From an uncultured Faecalicatena sp. (lineage in GTDB: Bacteria; Bacillota; Clostridia; Lachnospirales; Lachnospiraceae): a stretch of DNA of 64,000 nt. Position 1 is the first letter of the stretch, and each line of letters opens with the position of its first letter. The stretch spans positions 1 through 64,000 of the forward strand of contig CAOKHZ010000001.1 in assembly GCA_948468385.1 (NCBI GenBank). Reading direction: 5' to 3'. The position numbers and the translations under genes were made by a program. The notes under the pieces were generated by a model. The model was not told where the DNA came from and did not search any database. It worked only from the letters and a program-made list of their open reading frames with translations. Shown here in pieces: positions 24,033 to 32,620 of this stretch.

Positions 24033-24551
24033 ATGGATTTGAATTTGAAAATAACGGATATGGCGGGGGCGAGGCCGGAGCATTCTACCGTAATCGTAAA
24101 TTTTGTTTCGGCAATACGAAAGCAGTTAAGAAACAGTACGTGCTATGTGTATTCGGACAACGTACAATATAGGTTTAAGACGGATGACGGAGAAGATAAA
24201 GTCGTGATTCCGGACGCGTCTATCAATTGCCGTATCAAGGCGAGACGGGGGAATGTCTTTATTGACGCGCCTCGTTTCGTGATGGAGGTTCTTTCCCCTA
24301 CGACGGAAAAGTATGACAGAGGGGAAAAAATGGAATTGTATCGGCAGCAGGAGATTGAAGAATATTGGATTGTCGATTTAAAAAAGAAAAGTGTTGAAAT
24401 CTACGAACTGGATTATGAGGATGAAAAGCCACGGTATTTTCTGATTGAAACGATAACGGAAAACAATAAGGATGATTTAAAAATCCTGCATTTTCCTAAT
24501 ATAAAGATTACATTTGACGAGTTGTTTGACGAGGTTGATGTGGAGTACTAA
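24033..24551 (+). CDS. Uma2-family PD-(D/E)XK endonuclease-like protein
   Basis: A 172-residue Uma2 (DUF820) family protein. The family core is clear: HSTVIVNFVSAIRKQL at the N-terminus, VVIPDASINC for the catalytic Asp, FVMEVLSPTTEKYDRGEKMELYRQQEIEEYWIVD for the Glu and the closing helix. The biological role of these proteins is not known. ATG 24033 follows GGTGGG closely; GTG 24024 is possible. Its upstream region shares TTTTTTGATGT plus a GGAA-rich site with that of the gene at 22412, so the two units may have been copied together. A strong terminator follows. Confidence 0.88.
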   Translation: MDLNLKITDMAGARPEHSTVIVNFVSAIRKQLRNSTCYVYSDNVQYRFKTDDGEDKVVIPDASINCRIKARRGNVFIDAPRFVMEVLSPTTEKYDRGEKMELYRQQEIEEYWIVDLKKKSVEIYELDYEDEKPRYFLIETITENNKDDLKILHFPNIKITFDELFDEVDVEY

Positions 24552-24637
24552 GAAAATGGTGGCAGTTCCCACGCGCTTGTGTGAGGGAATGGTAACAGAA
24601 CAAAAAGCATTAAGCAAGAATGAGATTGTCTGGATAT

Positions 24638-24680
24638 AAAAGGAGCGGTTTGTTTTTTACGCCGCTCCTTTTATCTTCCT
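24638..24680 (+). terminator. Terminator after the Uma2 gene
   Basis: AAAAGGAGCGG at 24638-24648 pairs exactly with CCGCTCCTTTT at 24662-24672, and T-rich sequence follows. Confidence 0.85.
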
Positions 24681-25549
<869 letters not shown>

Positions 25550-25605
25550 AGGAAATTTTAAAAAGTGTACTTTTGCAGATTTCTCATTTGCTCTTAAACA
25601 ATTGC

Positions 25606-25634
25606 ATTGTAACATAGAAATATTGGCTTTGCAA
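25606..25634 (-). promoter_or_regulatory. Promoter inside the invertible segment, now facing left
   Basis: On the minus strand TTGCAA (25634-25629) and TACAAT (25611-25606) are 17 bases apart. It now reads antisense into the end of the recombinase gene. After inversion about the two site centres the -10 would fall at 25872-25877 on the + strand, about 67 bases from start point to the ATG at 25952. I found no comparable + strand promoter in the segment. Confidence 0.7.
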
Positions 25635-25677
25635 GAAATTTTTGCATTTTCACATGAAAAAGTAAAATTGTCCATTT

Positions 25678-25722
25678 TTCACGGGGCAGTCCATTCTGCC
25701 ACGCAGTGATCGTCCAATAAAG
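25678..25722 (+). repeat. Intergenic repeat, copy C (diverged left half)
   Basis: An ungapped alignment to copy A gives about 31 of 45 identical bases, including TTCACGGGGC at the start and CGTCC-ATAAAG near the end. It lacks the right half and lies within the invertible segment. Confidence 0.5.
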
Positions 25723-25951
25723 GTCTCATTAATTGAAAAGGTGACTAGTCCTGCTTACTTTGGCGATACATTCTCGCGTTCTTTATCCATATTCGTGGGT
25801 TCGTTCCATTGGACTGTTTGTTCATATAGCTTAGCTAATGTCAAAACAAATATGCAAGCAATCTTGCTATTGTTTCGATGATGTCCAGAACTTTTATGGT
25901 AAATTTGTAAAAGTACACTTTTTAAAACATGCGGGAGGGAGGTGTGTTTAT

Positions 25952-26482
25952 ATGCAATTAGAGAAAGCCGGAAAAACGAGTATCTTCAAGAAACCTTGGT
26001 TTTGGATAGCAATCGTTGCTATAGTAATTGTATTTGTTGTGATAGTCAGTTCACAAGAAAGCACAAATGATGATTTACAAGGAAGCAAGTATGATGCAAG
26101 CATTGAGTTAGTAAAGAACGGATCACCTACTTTGATTCCAAATATTACCTACCAGCAAGCATATGAAAACTTTTTTGGCAATCCACAATGGCGAGGGTTT
26201 ACAGCGGATACGGGCGAAAAGGTTGTGGAATTTACAGGTGAATGTACGTATTATGACGAAGATGCCCAGGTTTATATTCAGTTTGTGATTGAAGGTACTG
26301 ATTCATTCTCATTGTATTATGCCCATATGAATATAGGCGACGAAACAATTACAATGGGCGAACAGATGTTTGTAGAATTGGTATATATACCATTTGAGGT
26401 ATATTCCGAAGAGGTGCTAGGTAAAGAACTTAATAGTGACGTTCAAGAAGCATTTGAAGAAATATATGAATCGTATTATTAA
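25952..26482 (+). CDS. Membrane-anchored unknown protein, first gene of the island operon
   Basis: A 176-residue protein. After a short basic start comes one membrane helix at about residues 14-34 (WFWIAIVAIVIVFVVIVSS). An acidic extracellular domain of about 140 residues follows, with NITYQQAYENFFGNPQWRGF and VVEFTGECTYYDEDAQVYIQFVIEG. This resembles an unnamed domain often joined to zinc-ribbon membrane proteins in Clostridia; I cannot give it a function. The start at ATG 25952 follows GGGAGGTG; the longer frame from 25838 crosses the recombination site and is rejected. It leads five closely spaced genes and lies directly downstream of the putative switch, so its expression probably depends on the orientation of that segment. 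Confidence 0.8.
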   Translation: MQLEKAGKTSIFKKPWFWIAIVAIVIVFVVIVSSQESTNDDLQGSKYDASIELVKNGSPTLIPNITYQQAYENFFGNPQWRGFTADTGEKVVEFTGECTYYDEDAQVYIQFVIEGTDSFSLYYAHMNIGDETITMGEQMFVELVYIPFEVYSEEVLGKELNSDVQEAFEEIYESYY

Positions 26483-26502
26483 GAATATTGGAGGAAAAAT
26501 CT

Positions 26503-27048
26503 ATGAGATGTGCAAATTGTGGTGCTAATTTTGAAGATGGTGCAAATGAATGTCCTTTTTGTGGTTCACCAGTTAAGAAGGAATTATCATTTGAGCAACC
26601 TGACAATACATGGAACGTTGCAACACAAACAGCGATGAATCCATTATTGGACAAAGAGTATAATTTTTCAGGAAACGATTTAGTTGTCAAGGGTCGGTGG
26701 GGCGTGGAAGTCAATGTGAAAGTTGGAGAAGATAGACTTTATTTTACAACTGTTCCTGCCAAGAAGAACGTATTACCTGCTGTTATGCTTGAAGATATAA
26801 TGGCTATAGAAAACAGCTTTCATATGAGAACGGCCAATATTGTTATCGGAGCTATTGGCTTGCTTTTGGGCTTTACCACTACTTTATGGGGATTTCTGCT
26901 CCCTATTTTGGTTTTGTTGATATATCGCGAAAGAAAAATCAGAATACATCTTCGAAATGGCAATATTCTAACAATTTTTTCAAGCGATAAAGAACTAGCC
27001 ACGCAGTTCATTGATGATATGAAAAAAATTACCAAGATTCAACAATGA
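26503..27048 (+). CDS. Zinc-ribbon membrane protein
   Basis: A 181-residue protein that opens with a zinc ribbon, MRCANCGANFEDGANECPFCG, using four cysteines. A linker follows, then a beta-rich segment resembling a PH-like domain (VVKGRWGVEVNVKVGEDRLYF). A hydrophobic hairpin (NIVIGAIGLLLGFTTTLWGFLLPILVLLIY) divides this from a cytoplasmic tail (KIRIHLRNGNILTIFSSDKELATQFIDDMKK). The tail resembles the second half of a PH domain split by the membrane segment. It recalls YdjG/YdjH-type proteins that work with SPFH proteins in membrane stress, but the match is only in style. The start at ATG 26503 follows GGAGG. Confidence 0.8.
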   Translation: MRCANCGANFEDGANECPFCGSPVKKELSFEQPDNTWNVATQTAMNPLLDKEYNFSGNDLVVKGRWGVEVNVKVGEDRLYFTTVPAKKNVLPAVMLEDIMAIENSFHMRTANIVIGAIGLLLGFTTTLWGFLLPILVLLIYRERKIRIHLRNGNILTIFSSDKELATQFIDDMKKITKIQQ

Positions 27049-27071
27049 TATTGATTGTGGAGTGTGATTCG

Positions 27072-27758
27072 ATGATTTGTAGTAATTGTGGAGCAAATAT
27101 ATCAGAGGGACTAAAAGAATGTGAATTTTGCGGTTCTCCAGTCGATGTGGCAAAAGCAGGTGCAGGGAATATTCCTATTGCACGGAGTTTTGTTTCCTTG
27201 TTATCTCCAGAAGAAAACAAAACGTTGTCATCCTATATGGCTAGAGGTGATTACTCGACAGCTCAGAGATTTGTCATGGATACATTTGGGTTTAATGGAC
27301 CACAAGCATTTGAGATAATAAAGCAAGTTGCCAGACATAAGGACGCGATTTTACCTAATATGTATATTTTGATAGAGAATCTGATGTCAGAGAGTAGAAA
27401 AGTCTTGTATTTTGAAAATGATTCCAAGGATATTACAAAAGTTAAAAAAGGTGCACAAAACAAATACCTCATCAAATTAGGTTATGTGATTGATGAAAGA
27501 ATATTGTTGTTGTATGATAATGCAATAATAAAATCAGGTGAAAATGGATTTACCATTACCAACAAATGTTTTTATTCATCAGGTTCTCTTCTGGGCGATG
27601 AGGCGTTTGTTGTCCCGTTGAAAGATATTAAGACGACTCATGTGGATGGAATTACATTGTTTGTTAACGAGAAAAAGGTGGCGATGACTCAGATTGATGC
27701 AAACGATTATTTCAAAGTATGCTCCATAGTATCTAGAATAATTCGCATGAATAGATAG
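27072..27758 (+). CDS. Zinc-ribbon protein with PH-like C-terminal domain
   Basis: A 228-residue protein with an N-terminal zinc ribbon (MICSNCGANISEGLKECEFCG), a helical middle (SYMARGDYSTAQRFVMDTFGFNGPQAFEIIKQVARHK) and a C-terminal beta-rich domain (ERILLLYDNAIIKSGENGFTITNKCFYSS). The last part reads like a YokE/GRAM-type PH domain and is followed by a segment ending in IVSRIIRMNR. There is no membrane helix. The likely start is ATG 27072 after GTGGAG, because the zinc ribbon begins there as in its neighbour. ATG 27045, which overlaps the previous stop, is the alternative. A role as a soluble partner of the SPFH protein is possible. Confidence 0.78.
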   Translation: MICSNCGANISEGLKECEFCGSPVDVAKAGAGNIPIARSFVSLLSPEENKTLSSYMARGDYSTAQRFVMDTFGFNGPQAFEIIKQVARHKDAILPNMYILIENLMSESRKVLYFENDSKDITKVKKGAQNKYLIKLGYVIDERILLLYDNAIIKSGENGFTITNKCFYSSGSLLGDEAFVVPLKDIKTTHVDGITLFVNEKKVAMTQIDANDYFKVCSIVSRIIRMNR

Positions 27759-27855
27759 TATCTGTATGAGTAATATGTTTCAATAATAGGTGATGTTTCT
27801 TGAGAAAGGATATCACCTTTTTTATATGATATTAACAAAGAAAGAAGGGCTAGGC

Positions 27856-29172
27856 ATGGCTATAATTGAAGTTGTCAAGTATAATGGAAGTCCAGATATG
27901 CTTGCATGGAAGTATCCTGGTGAAGAATTAGGAACATGGACGCAATTGATTGTAAATGAATCTCAGGAAGCCATTCTCTATAAAGGTGGTATGGCTTTGG
28001 ACGTATTTCAGAGTGGTAGGCATACCCTTGAAACAGAAAATATTCCTATTCTAAACAAAATAGTAAACATTCCTTTTGGAGGACGTTCCCCCTTTACGGC
28101 CGAGGTGTGGTATGTAAATCGGACATATTCTTTAGATGTAAAATGGGGAACCGCTACTCCGATACAGATTCAGGATCCTAAATACCAAGTTTTCTGTCCA
28201 ATTAGGGCGAATGGTATTTTTGGAATTACGATACAAGATTCTAAGAAATTTTTGGTGAAATTGGTAGGTACTATGCCTACTTTTGACAAACAGACTCTCG
28301 TAAAGTTTTTTAGAGGTGTATATATTACGAAGGTAAAAGACGCAATTTCATCATATGTTGTCAAAAAACAAATTAGTATTTTAGAAATCAATGCTTACAT
28401 AGATGAACTGTCAACATACATGCAAGAACGCATCGAACCAGAGATGGCCGGATATGGCATTAAGCTTGTCAATTTCTATGTAAACGACATTAGTGTTCCA
28501 GAAGAAGATTCTGCTGTAAAGAAATTAAAAGATGCACTTGCAAAGAAAGCAGAAATGAACATAATTGGTTATAGTTATCAGCAAGAACGTTCTTTTAATA
28601 CTTTAGAAGGTGCTGCTAATAATTCTAATTCTGGAGCCGCGCCCATTATGGGAGCCGGAATGGGACTTGGAATGGGATTTGGAATGGGTGGTGCAATTGG
28701 CAATGCATTCGGAGATGTTACACAATCTATTGACATTAACGCTGCAAAAGGAACAAAGGAATGTCCTAACTGTCATATGCAAATAGATATGACACAAAGA
28801 TTTTGTGGAAAATGTGGTTTTGATACTGATAAAAAGGAAGGGATATCAAAAAGCGAAAAAAGCAATGTGAAAATTAAATGCAGCAAATGCGAAAGCACTT
28901 TGAATAGGGAAGTAAAGTTCTGTCCAGAATGTGGAAAAAAATATAATCCATGTCCGGAATGCGGAGCCGATTTGGACGAGGGCGCGATATTGTGTGGCTT
29001 TTGTGGATATGAATTTCCAAAGAAGTGTCCCGAATGTGGAGTTCAATTGTCTCAAAATGCTAAGTTTTGTCCCGAATGTGGATATTCGCTTTTAAAAAAA
29101 TGCCCTAAATGTGGGAATGTAATCGAGGGAACACCTAATTTCTGCCCTGAGTGCGGAGAAAGGTTGAGGTAA
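27856..29172 (+). CDS. SPFH-domain protein with five C-terminal zinc ribbons (YdjI-like)
   Basis: A 438-residue protein. Residues 1-245 form a virion-core / SPFH domain as in Bacillus YdjI, with IIEVVKYNGSPDMLAWKYPGEE, GTWTQLIVNESQEAILYKGG and GYGIKLVNFYVNDISVPEEDSAVKKLKDALAKKAEM. A Gly/Met-rich linker (MGAGMGLGMGFGMGG) follows. Then come five zinc ribbons of CxxC...CxxC form, from CPNCHMQIDMTQRFCGKCG to CPKCGNVIEGTPNFCPECG. In Bacillus, YdjI works with YdjG, YdjH and PspA at the membrane during stress. No PspA gene is seen here. The start at ATG 27856 follows AAAGAAGGG; the longer frame from 27790 lacks a site. Confidence 0.9.
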   Translation: MAIIEVVKYNGSPDMLAWKYPGEELGTWTQLIVNESQEAILYKGGMALDVFQSGRHTLETENIPILNKIVNIPFGGRSPFTAEVWYVNRTYSLDVKWGTATPIQIQDPKYQVFCPIRANGIFGITIQDSKKFLVKLVGTMPTFDKQTLVKFFRGVYITKVKDAISSYVVKKQISILEINAYIDELSTYMQERIEPEMAGYGIKLVNFYVNDISVPEEDSAVKKLKDALAKKAEMNIIGYSYQQERSFNTLEGAANNSNSGAAPIMGAGMGLGMGFGMGGAIGNAFGDVTQSIDINAAKGTKECPNCHMQIDMTQRFCGKCGFDTDKKEGISKSEKSNVKIKCSKCESTLNREVKFCPECGKKYNPCPECGADLDEGAILCGFCGYEFPKKCPECGVQLSQNAKFCPECGYSLLKKCPKCGNVIEGTPNFCPECGERLR

Positions 29173-29177
29173 TTATT

Positions 29178-29564
29178 ATGAAAAATACTAAAATGATAGG
29201 ACTAAGTATTAGTGGTACGATAATATTATTGGCATCGTTCATTATATTTATGTTATTGAAACCATCGGATGGATGTGCTTCTGTAATGCTTGGTTTCTGT
29301 TTTTTGATTTTTTCAGAAATACTATTGTATGGAGGATTGGTCGGTCTGGAATTTGTTCGTAGTCAGTCGGTCATTTCAAGAATCGGATTTGGAATATCCA
29401 TTATAGGATATTCGGTTATGAGTATGATTATATCTGTGATTTTCATATTTATGAATACAGATGAAACTAAGTATTTTATTGCAATAGAAGTTATTGGATT
29501 TGCAATCTCTGCCGTATTAAGTGTCATATTTTTGCTTATGATAAAAAGGGTGAGAGAGGATTAA
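29178..29564 (+). CDS. Small membrane protein with four helices
   Basis: A 128-residue membrane protein with four predicted helices (IGLSISGTIILLASFIIFML, ASVMLGFCFLIFSEILLYGG, FGISIIGYSVMSMIISVIFIF, FIAIEVIGFAISAVLSVIFLL) and short loops. I do not recognise the family. The start at ATG 29178 lies six bases after the previous stop with GGTTGAGG upstream, so it is translated with the SPFH gene and may be its membrane partner. It ends the island operon; no terminator is evident after it. Confidence 0.75.
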   Translation: MKNTKMIGLSISGTIILLASFIIFMLLKPSDGCASVMLGFCFLIFSEILLYGGLVGLEFVRSQSVISRIGFGISIIGYSVMSMIISVIFIFMNTDETKYFIAIEVIGFAISAVLSVIFLLMIKRVRED

Positions 29565-29640
29565 TCTATTTATGTTGTTTTAAGAGTGTCAAGCATGGCA
29601 GATTAATTGTTGGTCAAAGAAAATCAAAAATATGGAGGCG

Positions 29641-29901
29641 GTGAAGTGAAAATTTCATTTCCACTTTTAAAAATTGATTTTCCGGTAGAATTTAGTCATG
29701 GTAGGTAAAAAAAGCACGAACAAGGAAAAAAATTAGTTGCAGCTTTTACATTCTACCTCACCGAAAAATCATGGATTCTGTAGTGTAAGAGTAATTTCTA
29801 CCGCTATTTTTGAGAATAGCCAAAAATATCAAGTAGAATTTGCGGGCAAAACTAAAGTCAACTTATACTCCCCGGTAATAGAATTTAAATTTTCACTTCA
29901 C
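29641..29901. repeat. 15-bp inverted repeats around an AT-rich non-coding segment
   Basis: GTGAAGTGAAAATTT (29641-29655) is exactly inverted at 29887-29901. Inside, the motif GTAGAATTT or a close variant recurs several times. A 20-codon frame at 29646-29708 with GGAGG upstream is the only coding hint. The rest of 29565-29938 shows no gene. This may be a decayed small element at the right edge of the island. Confidence 0.55.
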
Positions 29902-29938
29902 AAAAATATGGGGGCAGTAAAATTTAGAAAAGTTTTCA

Positions 29939-29967
29939 TTGTGTTTCACACATGGACATGTTATAAT
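29939..29967 (+). promoter_or_regulatory. pnp promoter, followed by a 240-base leader
   Basis: TTGTGT at 29939-29944 and a perfect TATAAT at 29962-29967 are 17 bases apart. The leader to 30217 contains a 60-codon frame from ATG 29993, but this has no ribosome-binding site and is probably non-coding. Long leaders ahead of pnp are often targets of autoregulation by PNPase. Confidence 0.7.
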
Positions 29968-30217
29968 ATTTAAGATTGTGGGTTGGGACAAGATGCCGAG
30001 ACCACTGAAAAGCGTGTCAGGAGTGAGTGATAACGAAAACACCACCAAAGTGGCGGCACATGCCGTGAAAAATTGGACGGATATTGCGAGGGCATGTTTT
30101 TCAGTAGTTTCGGACGGTTCTTTCCCCAAGGAAGGTGCATGGCACTTTCAGTCACATAAAAAGAGAACATAAGGCGGTCGTCAGCTACGATGGCCAAAAA
30201 CGAAAAAGGAGAGAACT

Positions 30218-32305
30218 ATGTTTAAACAGTATGAGATGGAACTTGCGGGGAGAACCCTGCGGGTTGACGTGGACCGCGTGGCCAAGCAGGCGAACGGCGC
30301 GGTATTGATGCATTATGGGGACACGACCGTGCTCTGTACGGCGACGGCGTCCGAGAAGCCGAGGGACGGGATTGATTTCTTCCCGTTAAGCGTGGAGTAC
30401 AACGAAAGATTATATTCCGTGGGCAAGATTCCGGGCGGATTTAACAAGAGGGAGGGCAAGGCATCTGAGAACGCGATTTTGACCGACCGTGTCATCGACC
30501 GTCCGATGCGCCCGCTGTTTCCGAAGGATTACCGCAACGACGTGACGTTGGAAAATCTCGTCATGTCCGTGGATCAGGACTGCAGCCCGGAGTTGACCGC
30601 CATGTTGGGAGCGGCCATCGCTGTGAGCATTTCCGACATTCCGTTTGACGGCCCGATTTCCACCACGCAGGTGGGTTTGGTGGACGGGGAGTTCGTGTTC
30701 AACCCGACGGCGGCGCAGAAGATTTTGTCGGACATGGCCTTGACCGTGGCTTCCACAAGAGAGAAGGTCATCATGATCGAGGCGGGAGCCAACGAAGTGC
30801 CGGAAGACCGCATGATTGAGGCGATTTTCGCGGCGCATGAGGTGAACCAGACCGTCATCGCTTTCGTGGACAAGATCGTGGCCGAGTGCGGCAAGCCGAA
30901 GCATGAATACGCGAGCTGCGCGATTCCGGAGGAGTTGTTTGCGGCCATCAAGGAAATCGTGCCTCCGCAGGAGATGGAGGAAGCGGTATTTACCGATGAC
31001 AAGCAGACGAGAGAGGAAAATATCCGCCAGATTACGGCCAAGTTAGAAGAGGCGTTTGCCGAGAACGAAGAGTGGCTGGCCGTGCTTTCCGAGGCCGTTT
31101 ACCAGTACCAGAAGAAGACGGTTCGGAAGATGATCCTGGTAGACCACAAGCGTCCGGACGGACGTGCCATCGACCAGATTCGTCCATTGGCGGCGGAGAT
31201 TGACCTGATTCCGAGAGTGCATGGTTCGGCCATGTTTACCCGTGGACAGACGCAGATTTGTACCGTGACGACCCTGGCTCCGCTTTCCGAGGCGCAGAGG
31301 CTGGACGGTCTGGACGAGGCGGAGACCTCCAAGAGATACATGCACCACTATAATTTCCCGTCCTATTCGGTCGGCGAGACGAGACCGTCAAGGGGACCGG
31401 GAAGACGTGAGATTGGACATGGCGCGTTGGCAGAGCGGGCGTTGATTCCGGTATTGCCGACGGAAGAGGAGTTCCCGTACGCGATCCGCACGGTTTCCGA
31501 GACGTTTGAGTCAAACGGCTCCACGTCGCAGGCAAGTATTTGTGCGTCCAGTATGTCACTGATGACCGCGGGCGTGCCGATTAAGTCGGCGGTTGCCGGT
31601 ATTTCCGCCGGATTGGTGACGGGCGAGACAGACGATGACTATCTGGTTTTGACAGATATTCAGGGCTTGGAGGATTTCTTTGGCGACATGGACTTCAAGG
31701 TGGCAGGTACGCACAAGGGTATCACGGCCATCCAGATGGACATCAAGATTCACGGGTTGACCCGGCCGATTATCGAGGAGGCGATTGCCGCGACGAAGAA
31801 GGCCAGAACCTATATTTTGGACGAGGTCATGAGCAAGGCGATTGCCGAGCCGAGACCGGAGGTGGGCGAGTACGCGCCGAAGATTATGCAGATGCAGATT
31901 GACCCGCAGAAGATTGGCGACGTGGTCGGACAGCGCGGCAAGACGATTAACGCGATTATTGACCAGACGGGCGTGAAGATTGACATCAACGACGACGGTT
32001 TCGTTTCCGTCTGCGGCACCGAGAAGGACATGATGGAAGAGGCGATGAAGCTGATTACCATCATCGTGACGGATTTCGAGGCGGGCCAGGTGTTGGAAGG
32101 AAAGGTGGTCAGCATCAAGGAGTTTGGCGCGTTCGTGGAATTCGCGCCGGGCAAGGAAGGCATGGTGCACATTTCCAAGATTTCCAAGAAGAGAATCGAC
32201 AAGGTTGAGGACGTTTTGGCCGTTGGAGACAAGGTGAAGGTCGTCTGCATGGGCAAGGACAAGATGGGAAGATTCAGCTTTAGCATGCGCGACGTGGCCG
32301 AGTAA
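30218..32305 (+). CDS. pnp: Polyribonucleotide nucleotidyltransferase (PNPase)
   Basis: A 695-residue PNPase of full usual length, which degrades RNA from the 3' end using phosphate and can add tails in reverse. The order is RNase PH domain 1 (MHYGDTTVLCTATASEKPRDGIDFFPLSV), a linking helical domain, RNase PH domain 2 (GQTQICTVTTLAPLSEAQRLDG, ASICASSMSLMTAGVPI), KH domain (IGDVVGQRGKTINAII) and S1 domain (VLEGKVVSIKEFGAFVEF). The start at ATG 30218 follows AAAGGAGAGAACT. In most relatives rpsO comes immediately before pnp; here the two are far apart with the accessory loci between. Confidence 0.98.
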   Translation: MFKQYEMELAGRTLRVDVDRVAKQANGAVLMHYGDTTVLCTATASEKPRDGIDFFPLSVEYNERLYSVGKIPGGFNKREGKASENAILTDRVIDRPMRPLFPKDYRNDVTLENLVMSVDQDCSPELTAMLGAAIAVSISDIPFDGPISTTQVGLVDGEFVFNPTAAQKILSDMALTVASTREKVIMIEAGANEVPEDRMIEAIFAAHEVNQTVIAFVDKIVAECGKPKHEYASCAIPEELFAAIKEIVPPQEMEEAVFTDDKQTREENIRQITAKLEEAFAENEEWLAVLSEAVYQYQKKTVRKMILVDHKRPDGRAIDQIRPLAAEIDLIPRVHGSAMFTRGQTQICTVTTLAPLSEAQRLDGLDEAETSKRYMHHYNFPSYSVGETRPSRGPGRREIGHGALAERALIPVLPTEEEFPYAIRTVSETFESNGSTSQASICASSMSLMTAGVPIKSAVAGISAGLVTGETDDDYLVLTDIQGLEDFFGDMDFKVAGTHKGITAIQMDIKIHGLTRPIIEEAIAATKKARTYILDEVMSKAIAEPRPEVGEYAPKIMQMQIDPQKIGDVVGQRGKTINAIIDQTGVKIDINDDGFVSVCGTEKDMMEEAMKLITIIVTDFEAGQVLEGKVVSIKEFGAFVEFAPGKEGMVHISKISKKRIDKVEDVLAVGDKVKVVCMGKDKMGRFSFSMRDVAE

Positions 32306-32620
32306 GGGCGGCGCAGGCGAAAAAGTAAATATTGTAATGGATAGAGAAGGCATAAATCTCGTGACGTGGCAAGTGTGTTGTCAAAAACAATGGCGCGGCA
32401 CGGTGATTGGTGCTTTCTTTTTTATAATTAAAATTCGAATATTATAGATTTTTCTGAAATCAAAAAATGGGAAATAAAATTACAATATTAAAATCATAAT
32501 TACAATACAAAAGAATGAATTCGTGGTATGCTAAAATAGCACATTTAAAATGGAAAAGAGACAAGGAAGGGAAAGGCAGATTTCCTGAAATTTTTGTTGA
32601 GTTAAAAGGAGGAGCGAATC
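32306..32620. other. Spacer between pnp and the second GH78 gene
   Basis: I see no gene. A weak imperfect hairpin around 32358-32402 is followed by CTTTCTTTTTTAT at 32411-32423 and may end the pnp transcript. The following 120 bases are very AT-rich and probably hold the GH78 promoter, but no convincing -35/-10 pair stands out. Confidence 0.4.

Larger units (their letters stand above)
25556..25927. other. Putative invertible DNA segment (phase switch)
   Basis: The two ends, 25556-25577 and 25906-25927, are inverted copies matching at 21 of 22 positions. Each has the dyad core AAAAGT-GT-ACTTTT, with the GT at 25567-25568 and its complement AC at 25915-25916. A dyad with a 2-base, non-palindromic centre is what small serine recombinases use, and the inverted arrangement leads to inversion. 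The segment begins seven bases after the recombinase stop and ends 24 bases before the ATG of the next gene. Inside is one strong sigma-A promoter that points left, a diverged copy of the intergenic repeat, and no gene. Inversion would turn that promoter toward the operon at 25952. The function is inferred. Confidence 0.75.

Noticed and set aside
29993..30172. A 60-codon frame in the pnp leader
   Set aside because: There is no ribosome-binding site and no recognisable protein features, and the region can fold, so it is more likely untranslated leader.
29939..30217. Known riboswitch in the pnp leader
   Set aside because: I could not match any known aptamer; only weak hairpins are visible.
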